Assembly: GCA_035540935.1 (NCBI GenBank) | Contig: DATLFS010000082.1 | Coordinates: 1 to 24,292, forward strand | DNA: 24,292 nt | Source: DATLFS01 sp035540935 | Lineage (GTDB): Bacteria > Actinomycetota > CADDZG01 > WHSQ01 | Reading direction: 5' to 3' | In this document: positions 15,684 to 21,735 of the stretch, piece after piece | Position numbering within the stretch: the first letter of the stretch is position 1 | Layout: each line of letters begins with the position of its first letter | Notes under the pieces: model-generated | Seen by the model: the letters and a program-made list of their open reading frames with translations, nothing else | What the model was told of the DNA's origin: nothing | The model's database searches: none | Position numbers and translations under genes: made by a program

Positions 15684-16993
15684 ACCATCACCCCCGCCTT
15701 CACGGCCCCGTCGGTGACGGTCGGGCGGCCGCGATAGAAGGTGTGGACGACGCGGCCGGTGAGGGTCCTTCCGCCGAACGGTGTGTTCTTGCTGCGGGAG
15801 CTCAGCGCCTGCGGGTCGACCGTCCAGGTCGCGTTGGGGTCGAACACGACGACGTTCGCCGTCGCTTCCACGCTCAGTCGCCCCTGTCCCTCGAGCCCCA
15901 GGATCCTCGCGGGGGTGGTCGAGAGCCGGTCGACCAGGGCGAGCAGGGAGAGATGCCCCGGCGCAACGAGGTGCGTGAGCGCGAGCCCGAGCGCCGTCTC
16001 GAGCCCGACGAGACCTGGCGGCGCGTACTGGAACTCGACGTCCTTCTCCTCGAGCGCGTGCGGCGCGTGATCGGTCGCGATCGCGTCGATCGTGCCGTCG
16101 ACGAGGCCGGCGACGATCGCGGCGCGGTCCGATTCGCTGCGCAGCGGCGGGTTGACCTTCGCGTTCGGGTCGTACTCGTCGAGCGCCGCGTCCGTGAGCG
16201 AGAAGTGATGCGGCGTCGCCTCGCACGTCACCGCGACGCCTTCTGCCTTCGCGCGCCGGACCAGCTCGACCGTTCCGGCGGTGGAGATGTGCAGGAGATG
16301 GAGACGGCAACCGGTTAGGCGCGCCAGCGCGATGTCCCGCGCCGCCATGAGCTCCTCCGCCTCGGCGGGGATGCCGCGCAGCCCGAGCGCCGCCGACCGC
16401 TCGCCCTCGTGCATCTGTCCCCCGGCGGCGAGCGCCTCGTCCTCGCAGTGCTCCGCGTAGATGCCGTCGAAAGCGACCAGGTACTCCATGGCGCGTCGCG
16501 CGAAGAGCGCGTTCTGAACGCCGTGGCCGTCGTCGGTGAAGAGCCGGACCCTCGCCTGCGAGCGAACCATCTCGCCGATGTCGGCCATCTTCTCGCCGCG
16601 CTGGCCCTTGCTGAGGGCTCCCGCCGGGATGACGTCGACGAGTCCCGCCTCACGGCCGAGCGCCCAGACCTTCTCTACGATCGCGGCGTTGTCGGCGACG
16701 GGATCGGTGTTGGGCATCGCGCAGATGGCGGTGAAGCCGCCGGCGGCCGCCGCCGCACTGGCGGTGGCGATCGTCTCCTCGTCCTCACGCCCCGGCTCGC
16801 GCACGTGCGTGTGGAGGTCGACGAAGCCCGGTGCGACGACCAGCCCGCTGCAATCGACGACCTCGGCGTCACCGGAGAGGCCGGCGCCGACCGCCTCGAT
16901 CCGGCCGTCGCGGATCAGGACGTCCGCCGTCTCGTCGGTACCGGTAGAGGGATCGACGACCCGTCCCCCGCGGAGCAGGAACGACCCGCTCAT
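15680..16993 (-). CDS. pyrC: Dihydroorotase, type I
   Basis: Cyclises carbamoyl aspartate to dihydroorotate. The 437-aa amidohydrolase shows the metal-binding DLHTHVREPG (His61, His63), His182 in AEHCED, His235 in LHLLHIST, and catalytic Asp308 in ATDHAPH. Asp154 in LFTDDG sits where type II enzymes have a carboxylated Lys, which is the type I pattern. The ATG at 16993 overlaps the pyrB stop by 4 nt; pyrC in turn overlaps carA. Confidence 0.96.
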   Translation of the reverse strand: MSGSFLLRGGRVVDPSTGTDETADVLIRDGRIEAVGAGLSGDAEVVDCSGLVVAPGFVDLHTHVREPGREDEETIATASAAAAAGGFTAICAMPNTDPVADNAAIVEKVWALGREAGLVDVIPAGALSKGQRGEKMADIGEMVRSQARVRLFTDDGHGVQNALFARRAMEYLVAFDGIYAEHCEDEALAAGGQMHEGERSAALGLRGIPAEAEELMAARDIALARLTGCRLHLLHISTAGTVELVRRAKAEGVAVTCEATPHHFSLTDAALDEYDPNAKVNPPLRSESDRAAIVAGLVDGTIDAIATDHAPHALEEKDVEFQYAPPGLVGLETALGLALTHLVAPGHLSLLALVDRLSTTPARILGLEGQGRLSVEATANVVVFDPNATWTVDPQALSSRSKNTPFGGRTLTGRVVHTFYRGRPTVTDGAVKAGVMV

Positions 16994-17919
16994 GCCGCCA
17001 CCTCCTCGGTGCCGCCGAGCATCAGGTAGAGAAGGCTCATGCGGACGGCGAGGCCGTTCGTGACCTGGTCGAGGATGATCGAGCGCGGGTACTCGGAGAC
17101 GTCGGCCGCGATCTCGACGCCGCGGTTCATCGGGCCCGGATGCATGATCAGCGCGTCTCGCTTGAGACGTGTGGCGCGCCTCGCGTCAAGCCCCCAGACC
17201 GACGCGTACTCCCGCAGCGACGGGAACAACTGCTCGCTCTGACGCTCCTTCTGCACCCGGAGCAGGTAGACGACGTCGAGGTCCTCCAGGACCGCGTCGA
17301 GGTCGTGGGATATCTCGGCGCCCCATCCTTTCGCTTGCGGAGGGATCAGCGTCGGCGGCCCGACGAGCGTCACGTTCGCGCCCATCGTGACCAATCCCTT
17401 CACGTTGCTGCGCGCCACCCGGCTGTGGAGCACGTCGCCCACGATCGCGACGTTGAGACCGTCGAACTCCTTGAAGTGCTCCCGGATCGAGAAGAGGTCG
17501 AGGAGCGCCTGCGTCGGGTGCTCGTGCTGCCCGTCGCCGGCGTTCAGGACCGACGCCTTGACCCACTTGCTGAGCTGAAGCGGCGCGCCGGAGGAGCCGT
17601 GACGCACGACGATCGCGTCGACGCCCATCGCCTCGAGCGTCCATGCGGTGTCCTTGAAGGACTCGCCCTTCGCGACCGACGACTTCGAGTCGGCGGAGAA
17701 GTTGATCACGTCGGCCGACAGCCGCTTGGCGGCGAGCTCGAAGGAGATGCGCGTGCGGGTCGACGCTTCGTAGAAGAGGTTGCAGACCGTGCGCCCGCGC
17801 AGCGTCGGGAGCTTCTTGATCGGCCGGTCGGTGACCTGCCGGAGCGAGTCGGCCGTGTCGAGGACGGTCGTGATCTCGTCCGCCGAGAGCTGATCCATCG
17901 ACAAGAGGTGTTTGATCAT
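16990..17919 (-). CDS. pyrB: Aspartate carbamoyltransferase catalytic subunit
   Basis: Condenses carbamoyl phosphate with aspartate, the committed step. The 309-aa protein has the carbamoyl-phosphate loop STRTRISFE (residues 53-61), the lysine loop SSVAKGES, the HPTQALLD motif, and the C-terminal HPGPMNRGVEI. No pyrI regulatory-subunit gene lies nearby, as expected for organisms that regulate through PyrR. The ATG overlaps the pyrR stop (ATGA). Confidence 0.97.
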   Translation of the reverse strand: MIKHLLSMDQLSADEITTVLDTADSLRQVTDRPIKKLPTLRGRTVCNLFYEASTRTRISFELAAKRLSADVINFSADSKSSVAKGESFKDTAWTLEAMGVDAIVVRHGSSGAPLQLSKWVKASVLNAGDGQHEHPTQALLDLFSIREHFKEFDGLNVAIVGDVLHSRVARSNVKGLVTMGANVTLVGPPTLIPPQAKGWGAEISHDLDAVLEDLDVVYLLRVQKERQSEQLFPSLREYASVWGLDARRATRLKRDALIMHPGPMNRGVEIAADVSEYPRSIILDQVTNGLAVRMSLLYLMLGGTEEVAA

Positions 17920-18482
17920 GCGTACTCCCCGATCAGGACGGCGTCCTCGCCGTCGATCTCGTTCACGTGCACCTTGACGACCTCGGTGGCCGAGGTGGGC
18001 AGGTTCTTGCCGACGTGATCCGCGCGGATCGGAAGCTCGCGGTGGCCGCGGTCGACCAGAACGGCGAGCCGTATCGCCCGCGGTCTTCCGAGGTCGAGGA
18101 CGGCGTCGAACGCGGCGCGGATCGTCCTGCCGGTATAGAGGACGTCGTCGACCAGGACCACGACGCGGCCGTCGAGATCGGCGGGAACCGTGGTCGCTTC
18201 GAGGTTCCGCGGCGCGCGGAGGTTCACATCGTCGCGGTAGAGCGTCACGTCGAGCGCCCCGGAGGCGACGTCGGCGTTCTCGAACGAGGCGATAGCGGCG
18301 GCGATGCGCTCGGCGAGCGGGGCGCCCCGGGTCCGGATCCCCACGATGACGAGGTCCTCCGTGCCCTTGTTCCGCTCGACGATCTCGTGGGCGATCCGGG
18401 TGAGGGCGCGCCGGACGTCGTCCGAGCCCATCACCTGGGCCTTGACCGTGAACCCGCGTTCGGCGGCCCCGATGTCCGGCAT
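17916..18482 (-). CDS. pyrR: Pyrimidine operon RNA-binding regulator / uracil phosphoribosyltransferase PyrR
   Basis: PyrR binds the leader RNA of pyr operons when UMP is high and reduces expression; it may also have uracil phosphoribosyltransferase activity. The 188-aa product shows the PRPP-binding loop VLVDDVLYTGRT (residues 109-120), IVGIRTRGAPLAERI and LVDRGHRELPIRADHVGKNLPT, all typical. The ATG at 18482 is chosen over an upstream extension because the leader elements end there. The only possible Shine-Dalgarno, GAGG at 18495-18492, lies inside the terminator hairpin 9 nt upstream, and the stop of the leader ORF overlaps the ATG (TGATG). Translation is therefore likely coupled to the leader ORF. 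An ATG at residue 18 is possible but would leave a poor start context. Confidence 0.95.
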   Translation of the reverse strand: MPDIGAAERGFTVKAQVMGSDDVRRALTRIAHEIVERNKGTEDLVIVGIRTRGAPLAERIAAAIASFENADVASGALDVTLYRDDVNLRAPRNLEATTVPADLDGRVVVLVDDVLYTGRTIRAAFDAVLDLGRPRAIRLAVLVDRGHRELPIRADHVGKNLPTSATEVVKVHVNEIDGEDAVLIGEYA

Positions 18483-18532
18483 CAAAAAACGCCTCGCCGG
18501 GGCCGGCGGGCGTACGCGGACACGCTCCTCAT
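18482..18532 (-). CDS. Putative 16-residue leader peptide of the pyr operon
   Basis: Codes for MRSVSAYARRPRRGVF. The ATG at 18532 is preceded by GGAAAGGAG (18545-18537), a good ribosome site with a 4-nt spacer. The coding sequence runs through both arms of the terminator hairpin and the U run, and its TGA overlaps the pyrR ATG (TGATG). A translating ribosome would keep the terminator from folding and would deliver itself to pyrR. The ribosome site lies in the lower stem of the PyrR-type hairpin. This is inferred from sequence layout; the peptide itself matches no family I know. Confidence 0.6.
   Translation of the reverse strand: MRSVSAYARRPRRGVF
18484..18512 (-). terminator. Intrinsic terminator (attenuator) just before pyrR
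   Basis: On the minus strand a stem CGCCCGCCG (18512-18504) pairs with CGGCGAGGCG (18499-18490) with one bulged A at 18494 and a GCCC tetraloop, followed directly by six U (18489-18484). It precedes the first structural gene, so it acts as an attenuator and not as an operon end. Its 3' arm contains the GAGG that would serve as pyrR ribosome site. Confidence 0.8.
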
Positions 18533-18538
18533 GCTGCT

Positions 18539-18569
18539 CCTTTCCGGCCTCACGGGGCCGAGTTAAAGG
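18539..18569 (-). promoter_or_regulatory. PyrR-binding RNA hairpin
   Basis: Lower stem CCUUU (18569-18565) with AAAGG (18543-18539), an internal loop with AAC, and an upper stem CGGCC (18560-18556) with GGCCG (18549-18545) closing a loop with CCGUGA. This matches the PyrR element known from firmicute and actinobacterial pyr leaders, with its GNGAGG loop. The 3' side of the lower stem is the AAAGGAG ribosome site of the leader ORF, so PyrR binding should hide it, as reported for mycobacterial pyrR leaders. Confidence 0.78.
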
Positions 18570-18571
18570 CT

Positions 18572-18588
18572 CCGGCCTCTCGGGCCGG
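18572..18588 (-). promoter_or_regulatory. Second GNGAGG hairpin upstream of the PyrR element
   Basis: CCGGCC (18588-18583) and GGCCGG (18577-18572) form a perfect 6-bp stem around CGAGA, so the loop region reads CCCGAGAGG, again the PyrR loop consensus. It lacks the CCUUU/AAAGG lower stem of its neighbour. It may be a second, weaker PyrR site, or an alternative partner in folding, since its arms are also complementary to those of the next hairpin. Confidence 0.5.
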
Positions 18589-18606
18589 TGCTCTGCTGCT
18601 CGACGC

Positions 18607-18636
18607 AGGCTACCCCGCGCCACAGGCGCGCGGCAA
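18607..18636 (-). promoter_or_regulatory. Candidate promoter of the pyr operon
   Basis: Minus-strand -35 TTGCCG (18636-18631), 18-nt spacer, -10 TAGCCT (18612-18607), the TAnnnT form common in actinobacteria. Transcription would start near 18600, just before the first GNGAGG hairpin, so both hairpins would be in the RNA. The match is moderate; its position directly ahead of the leader is the main support. Confidence 0.5.
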
Positions 18637-18645
18637 CGACCGCCG

Positions 18646-18662
18646 GCGCGAAAACTTCGCGC
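18646..18662 (-). repeat. Perfect 7-bp inverted repeat after the hypothetical gene
   Basis: GCGCGAA (minus 18662-18656), GTT, TTCGCGC (18652-18646), beginning one base after the stop codon at 18663. No U run follows. It could be a Rho-independent-like RNA 3' end structure for the upstream unit or an operator just upstream of the pyr promoter. Confidence 0.45.
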
Positions 18663-19157
18663 TCAGGACGCGCGCGGCCCCGAGGCGCGGGCGTTCTCCA
18701 CCGCGACCAGCGCGGCGCGCAGCTCCTCGATCCAATCCTTCTCGTGGTCCCCGACCAGCCGGACGCACCAGGCGAGCGCGTGGCTGCGGCTCCGGGCGAC
18801 GCCTGCCTCGACGAGGGTGTCGAGGACCTTCCGCTCCGGAATGCGCAGCCGCGTCATGACCGGCGTAGCCAGATGCGTGAACAGCACCCGCAGCCCGCCG
18901 CACTCCGCTCCCCAGGAGACCTTGCGCCCGAACCGGCCTTCGGCCTCGCGGGCGATGCGCATGCGCTCCTCGCGGGTCTCCTCCCGGAAACGAGCGATGC
19001 GACCCTCGCGGGCGGCGCGCCGCTCGTCCTCCGACGCGTCGCCCAGCTCCACGTCTGCGATCCGGACCACCACGAGGATCTCGTCGCGGTCGCTCACGAC
19101 CTCCGGGGCCTCCTCGCCCCATGCCTCCGGCAGCCTGCCGGCGAACCAACCCTCCAT
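18663..19157 (-). CDS. Hypothetical protein, possible ribbon-helix-helix domain
   Basis: 164 aa, no family recognised with certainty. Residues 42-75 are a highly charged stretch (EDERRAAREGRIARFREE), likely helical. Residues 80-100 (VSWGAECGGLRVLFTHLATPV) are compact and hydrophobic. Residues 101-137, TRLRIPERKVLDTLVEAGV then ARSRSHALAWCVRLV, have the strand-helix-turn-helix pattern of ribbon-helix-helix DNA-binding proteins. The tail DWIEELRAALVAVE is helical. The ATG at 19157 has GGGAGG 6 nt upstream. It lies between nusB and the pyr leader, 53 nt after nusB, and tandem GATTACA repeats sit directly upstream. A role as autoregulator is plausible but unproven. No signal peptide or membrane segment is seen. 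Confidence 0.8.
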   Translation of the reverse strand: MEGWFAGRLPEAWGEEAPEVVSDRDEILVVVRIADVELGDASEDERRAAREGRIARFREETREERMRIAREAEGRFGRKVSWGAECGGLRVLFTHLATPVMTRLRIPERKVLDTLVEAGVARSRSHALAWCVRLVGDHEKDWIEELRAALVAVENARASGPRAS

Positions 19158-19180
19158 GCCGCGCCTCCCGCTCCTCCTGT

Positions 19181-19204
19181 GATTACAGGATTACACAGTA
19201 ACAG
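19181..19204. repeat. Tandem 8-bp repeats, possible operator
   Basis: GATTACAG (19181-19188), GATTACAC (19189-19196) and a weaker third unit AGTAACAG (19197-19204, 5 of 8 matching). It lies between nusB and the hypothetical gene, ahead of that gene's ribosome site, and is strikingly AT-rich for this DNA. The 8-bp period is that of operators bound by ribbon-helix-helix dimers such as MetJ. I could not find a convincing -35/-10 pair around it. Confidence 0.5.
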
Positions 19205-19210
19205 ACGCGA

Positions 19211-19660
19211 TCAGCGGACGGTCTCCTCCTCGGCTATGCGGCCCAAGAGGCCGTTCACGAAGCGCCCGGAGTCGTCGGTGGACAGGGTCTTCGCGAGCTC
19301 GACCGCCTCATTGATCACGACCGGGACCGGCACGTCGGCGGCGTGAAGCAGCTCGAAGAGCGCCATGCGCAGGAGGTTCCGGTCGATCACGGGCATGCGG
19401 TCGATCGCCCAGCGGTCCGCATAGCGAGCGATCAGGACGTCGAGCGAGGCCTGGTGCTCCTGGACGCCGGCGACCAGGAGGCGGGCGTAGTCGACCGCCT
19501 CGGCCGGGATCTCTTCGTCGCGCTCGACCTCACCCTCCCCCGGCTGCACCCAGCCGGCCTGCGCCCGCCGCTCGAGCGCCTCGTCCGGCAAGAGGTCGCG
19601 GATCTCGGCTTCGTAAAGGACGTCGAGGGCAACGCGGCGCGCCAGACGCCTGTGCTTCAC
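19211..19660 (-). CDS. nusB: Transcription antitermination factor NusB
   Basis: Binds boxA RNA together with NusE (S10) to keep RNA polymerase from terminating in rRNA operons. The 149-aa all-helical protein shows RRLARRVALDVLYEAE at the N-terminus, WAIDRMPVIDRNLLRMALFELL in the middle, and VINEAVELAKTLSTDDSGRFVNGLLGRI at the end (core: NEAVELAKTLST), as in the family. A 25-residue acidic insertion (QPGEGEVERDEEIP) follows the first helices. The GTG at 19660 is 4 nt after the efp stop with no strong Shine-Dalgarno, so translation is probably coupled to efp. Confidence 0.94.
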   Translation of the reverse strand: MKHRRLARRVALDVLYEAEIRDLLPDEALERRAQAGWVQPGEGEVERDEEIPAEAVDYARLLVAGVQEHQASLDVLIARYADRWAIDRMPVIDRNLLRMALFELLHAADVPVPVVINEAVELAKTLSTDDSGRFVNGLLGRIAEEETVR

Positions 19661-19664
19661 CGGC

Positions 19665-20225
19665 TCACTGGACGCGCGAGATGTATTCGCCGCTGCGCGT
19701 GTCGACCTTCACCTTGTCGCCGGTCTCGACGAACAGCGGCACCTGGACGGTCGCGCCGGTCTCGAGCGTCGCCGCCTTCAACGCGCCCGAGACACGGTCG
19801 CCCTTGACGCCCGGCTCCGTCTCGGTCACCTCGAGGACCATCGTCACCGGCAGGTCGATGCCGATCGGCGTCCCCTCGTAGACGGGCACGTTGCAGACGG
19901 TCGAGTCCTTCAGGAACTTCACCGCGTCGCCGAGCAGGTCGGGATCTACGTGGACCTGCTCGTAGCTCTCGTTGTCCATGAAGACCAGCCCGGCGTCGTC
20001 GCGGTAGAGGTACTGCATCTCGCGCTTGTCGAGCACCGCGAGGTTGACCTTCTCGTCGGCACGGAAGGTGCGCTCGGTCACCGCGCCGCTCTTGACGTTC
20101 TTCAGCTTCGTCTTCACGAACGCCTGGCCCTTCCCGGGCTTGACGTGCTGATACTGGATGATCGTGAAGAGCGTCCCGTCGATCTCGAGCGTCTGCCCGG
20201 GCCGCATGTCGTTGGTAGAGATCAT
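19665..20225 (-). CDS. efp: Translation elongation factor P
   Basis: Binds between the P and E sites of the ribosome and relieves stalling at proline runs. The 186-aa, three-domain length is normal. The N-terminal KOW-like domain carries the tip loop KPGKGQAF with Lys32, the residue that in other bacteria is modified or left bare. Downstream come KNVKSGAVTERTFRADEKV, FMDNESYEQ and the C-terminal VQVPLFVETGDKVKVDTRSGEYISRV signature. No efp-modifying gene is in the window. The ATG at 20225 has GGAG 5 nt upstream; that site overlaps the TAG stop of the peptidase gene. Confidence 0.97.
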   Translation of the reverse strand: MISTNDMRPGQTLEIDGTLFTIIQYQHVKPGKGQAFVKTKLKNVKSGAVTERTFRADEKVNLAVLDKREMQYLYRDDAGLVFMDNESYEQVHVDPDLLGDAVKFLKDSTVCNVPVYEGTPIGIDLPVTMVLEVTETEPGVKGDRVSGALKAATLETGATVQVPLFVETGDKVKVDTRSGEYISRVQ

Positions 20226-20233
20226 GTCTTCTC

Positions 20234-21301
20234 CTACACCTCGATGAGTGAGTCCTTGGGCGCAGAGGTCAGCACCTCCGGCCCGTCTTCCGTCACCAGC
20301 ACGCAATCCTCGATGCGGATGCCTCCGCGGCCGGGGAGGTAGATCCCCGGTTCGACGGTCACCACGTCTCCCACGAGAAGCGTCTCCTCCGAAGTCCGAT
20401 GCAGCCGGGGAGCCTCGTGGATGTCGATGCCGACCCCGTGCCCGAGCCCGTGGGGGAAGTTGTCGCCGTAACCCGCCTCTGCGATCACGCGGCGCGCCGC
20501 CGCATCCACGTCGGGGCATAGGTGGCCGGCGCGCACCGCCTCTATCCCCGCCCGCTGCGCCTCGAGCACCAGCGCGTAGATCTGCTGCTGCTCGTCGCTC
20601 GCGGGGCCCAGCACTACCGTGCGGGTCATGTCGGAGCAATAGCCGTCGATGCGGCTCCCGAAGTCGAGCAGCACCAGGTCGCCCTTGTCGAAGACCCGGT
20701 CGCCGGGGGTGTGATGGATGTGCGCCGAGAGGGAGCCCGAGCCCACGATCGGGTCGAACGAGACCTCGTCGGCACCGTTGCGGCGCATGAAGACCTCGAG
20801 CTCGAGAGCTATCTCCCGCTCGGTGCGGCCGGGCGTGAGCATCTCGAGGATCGCGGTGAAGGCGCGGTCGCCGAGCGCCACCGCGTCGCGCAGGAGACGG
20901 ATCTCGTCCGGGTCCTTCTGTCGGCGCAGCTTCTCGATCGCGCCCTTGACGGGCACGAGCTCGACGCCCTCGAGGCGGGAGGCGAGGTCGTCCCGCTCGG
21001 CGAGCGTCATCGTCTCCGCCTCGATCGCCAGTCGCCGGACGCCGCGCCGCTTCAACGCGTCGCCGAGCACGTCGGTGATGCGGTTCGCGTAGATCTCGAT
21101 CTCCGCGCCCCGGACGAGGTCCTTCGCCCGCGCCTCGTAGCGGGGATCGCTCAGGAAGACGGGCTTTTCCCCAACGAGCACCTGCCCGTTGGTCCCGGAG
21201 AACCCGGTCAGGTAGCGGACGTTCGTGAGGTTGGTGACCAGCAGCGCGTCGGCATCACCGATCTCACCGGCAGCTCGTCGGAGCCTCTCTTCGTGGTTCA
21301 T
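20234..21301 (-). CDS. pepQ: Xaa-Pro dipeptidase/aminopeptidase (M24 family)
   Basis: Cleaves the bond before proline at peptide N-termini or in dipeptides. The 355-aa protein has an N-terminal creatinase-like domain (LLVTNLTNVRYLTGFSGTNG) and a pita-bread catalytic domain with the five metal ligands Asp213, Asp224, His288 (HGLGHGVGID), Glu317 (VTVEPGIYL) and Glu331 (IRIEDCVLV). It sits between aroQ and efp, the standard place of this gene in actinobacteria and firmicutes. The ATG overlaps the aroQ stop (ATGA). Whether it prefers dipeptides (PepQ) or longer peptides (PepP) is not visible. Confidence 0.92.
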   Translation of the reverse strand: MNHEERLRRAAGEIGDADALLVTNLTNVRYLTGFSGTNGQVLVGEKPVFLSDPRYEARAKDLVRGAEIEIYANRITDVLGDALKRRGVRRLAIEAETMTLAERDDLASRLEGVELVPVKGAIEKLRRQKDPDEIRLLRDAVALGDRAFTAILEMLTPGRTEREIALELEVFMRRNGADEVSFDPIVGSGSLSAHIHHTPGDRVFDKGDLVLLDFGSRIDGYCSDMTRTVVLGPASDEQQQIYALVLEAQRAGIEAVRAGHLCPDVDAAARRVIAEAGYGDNFPHGLGHGVGIDIHEAPRLHRTSEETLLVGDVVTVEPGIYLPGRGGIRIEDCVLVTEDGPEVLTSAPKDSLIEV

Positions 21302-21735
21302 CGTTCCTCCGTCAGGGTCTTGAGGGCGTGCAGAGCGGCGACGTAGGAGGCGTGCTCGAACCCGGTCACGACTCCTGCCGCCGCCTCGGCGGTAACGGAC
21401 CGCGCGCGCCACGGCTCACGCCCGTGGATGTTCGAGAGGTGCACCTCGACGACGGGGTATCCGACCGCCCGGAAGGCGTCGGCTATCGCGCGGCTGGTGT
21501 GCGCGTACCCCCCCGGGTTGACGATCGCGCCGGAGACCGCACCGATCCCGCCGTGGAGCAACTCGATGATCTCCCCCTCGTGCTGCGTCTGGTGGATGTC
21601 GAGCGTGATGCCGAGCGATGCGGCCGCCTCGTTCAGTCTCCGGTTCAGGTCGTCGAGCGTTTTCGTCCCGTACACATCCGGCTCGCGCCTGCCGAGCAGG
21701 TTCAGGTTCGGGCCGTGGACGACCAACACCTTCAT
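21298..21735 (-). CDS. aroQ: 3-dehydroquinate dehydratase, type II
   Basis: Dehydrates 3-dehydroquinate to 3-dehydroshikimate, step three of the shikimate pathway. The 145-aa protein forms dodecamers in this family. Seen are GPNLNLLGRREPDVYG (Asn10, Arg17 and catalytic Tyr22), HEGEIIELLH, NPGGYAHTS (residues 73-81) and EVHLSNIHGREPWR with the catalytic His99. The first residue of the usual NGPNLN motif is His7 here. The ATG overlaps the aroKB stop (ATGA). Confidence 0.96.
   Translation of the reverse strand: MKVLVVHGPNLNLLGRREPDVYGTKTLDDLNRRLNEAAASLGITLDIHQTQHEGEIIELLHGGIGAVSGAIVNPGGYAHTSRAIADAFRAVGYPVVEVHLSNIHGREPWRARSVTAEAAAGVVTGFEHASYVAALHALKTLTEER

Noticed and set aside
18483..18623. Extension of pyrR to a start near 18623
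   Set aside because: The extension would translate the promoter region and the whole PyrR leader; known PyrR proteins begin near the ATG at 18482.
19150..19215. A sigma70-type promoter in the GATTACA repeat region
   Set aside because: TGTAAT and TACTGT could be -10 elements but no -35 hexamer lies at a proper distance; kept only as a repeat.
20226..20639. Extension of efp into the peptidase gene
   Set aside because: Out-of-frame Arg/Gly-rich shadow; EF-P has a fixed N-terminus and a good ribosome site before 20225.
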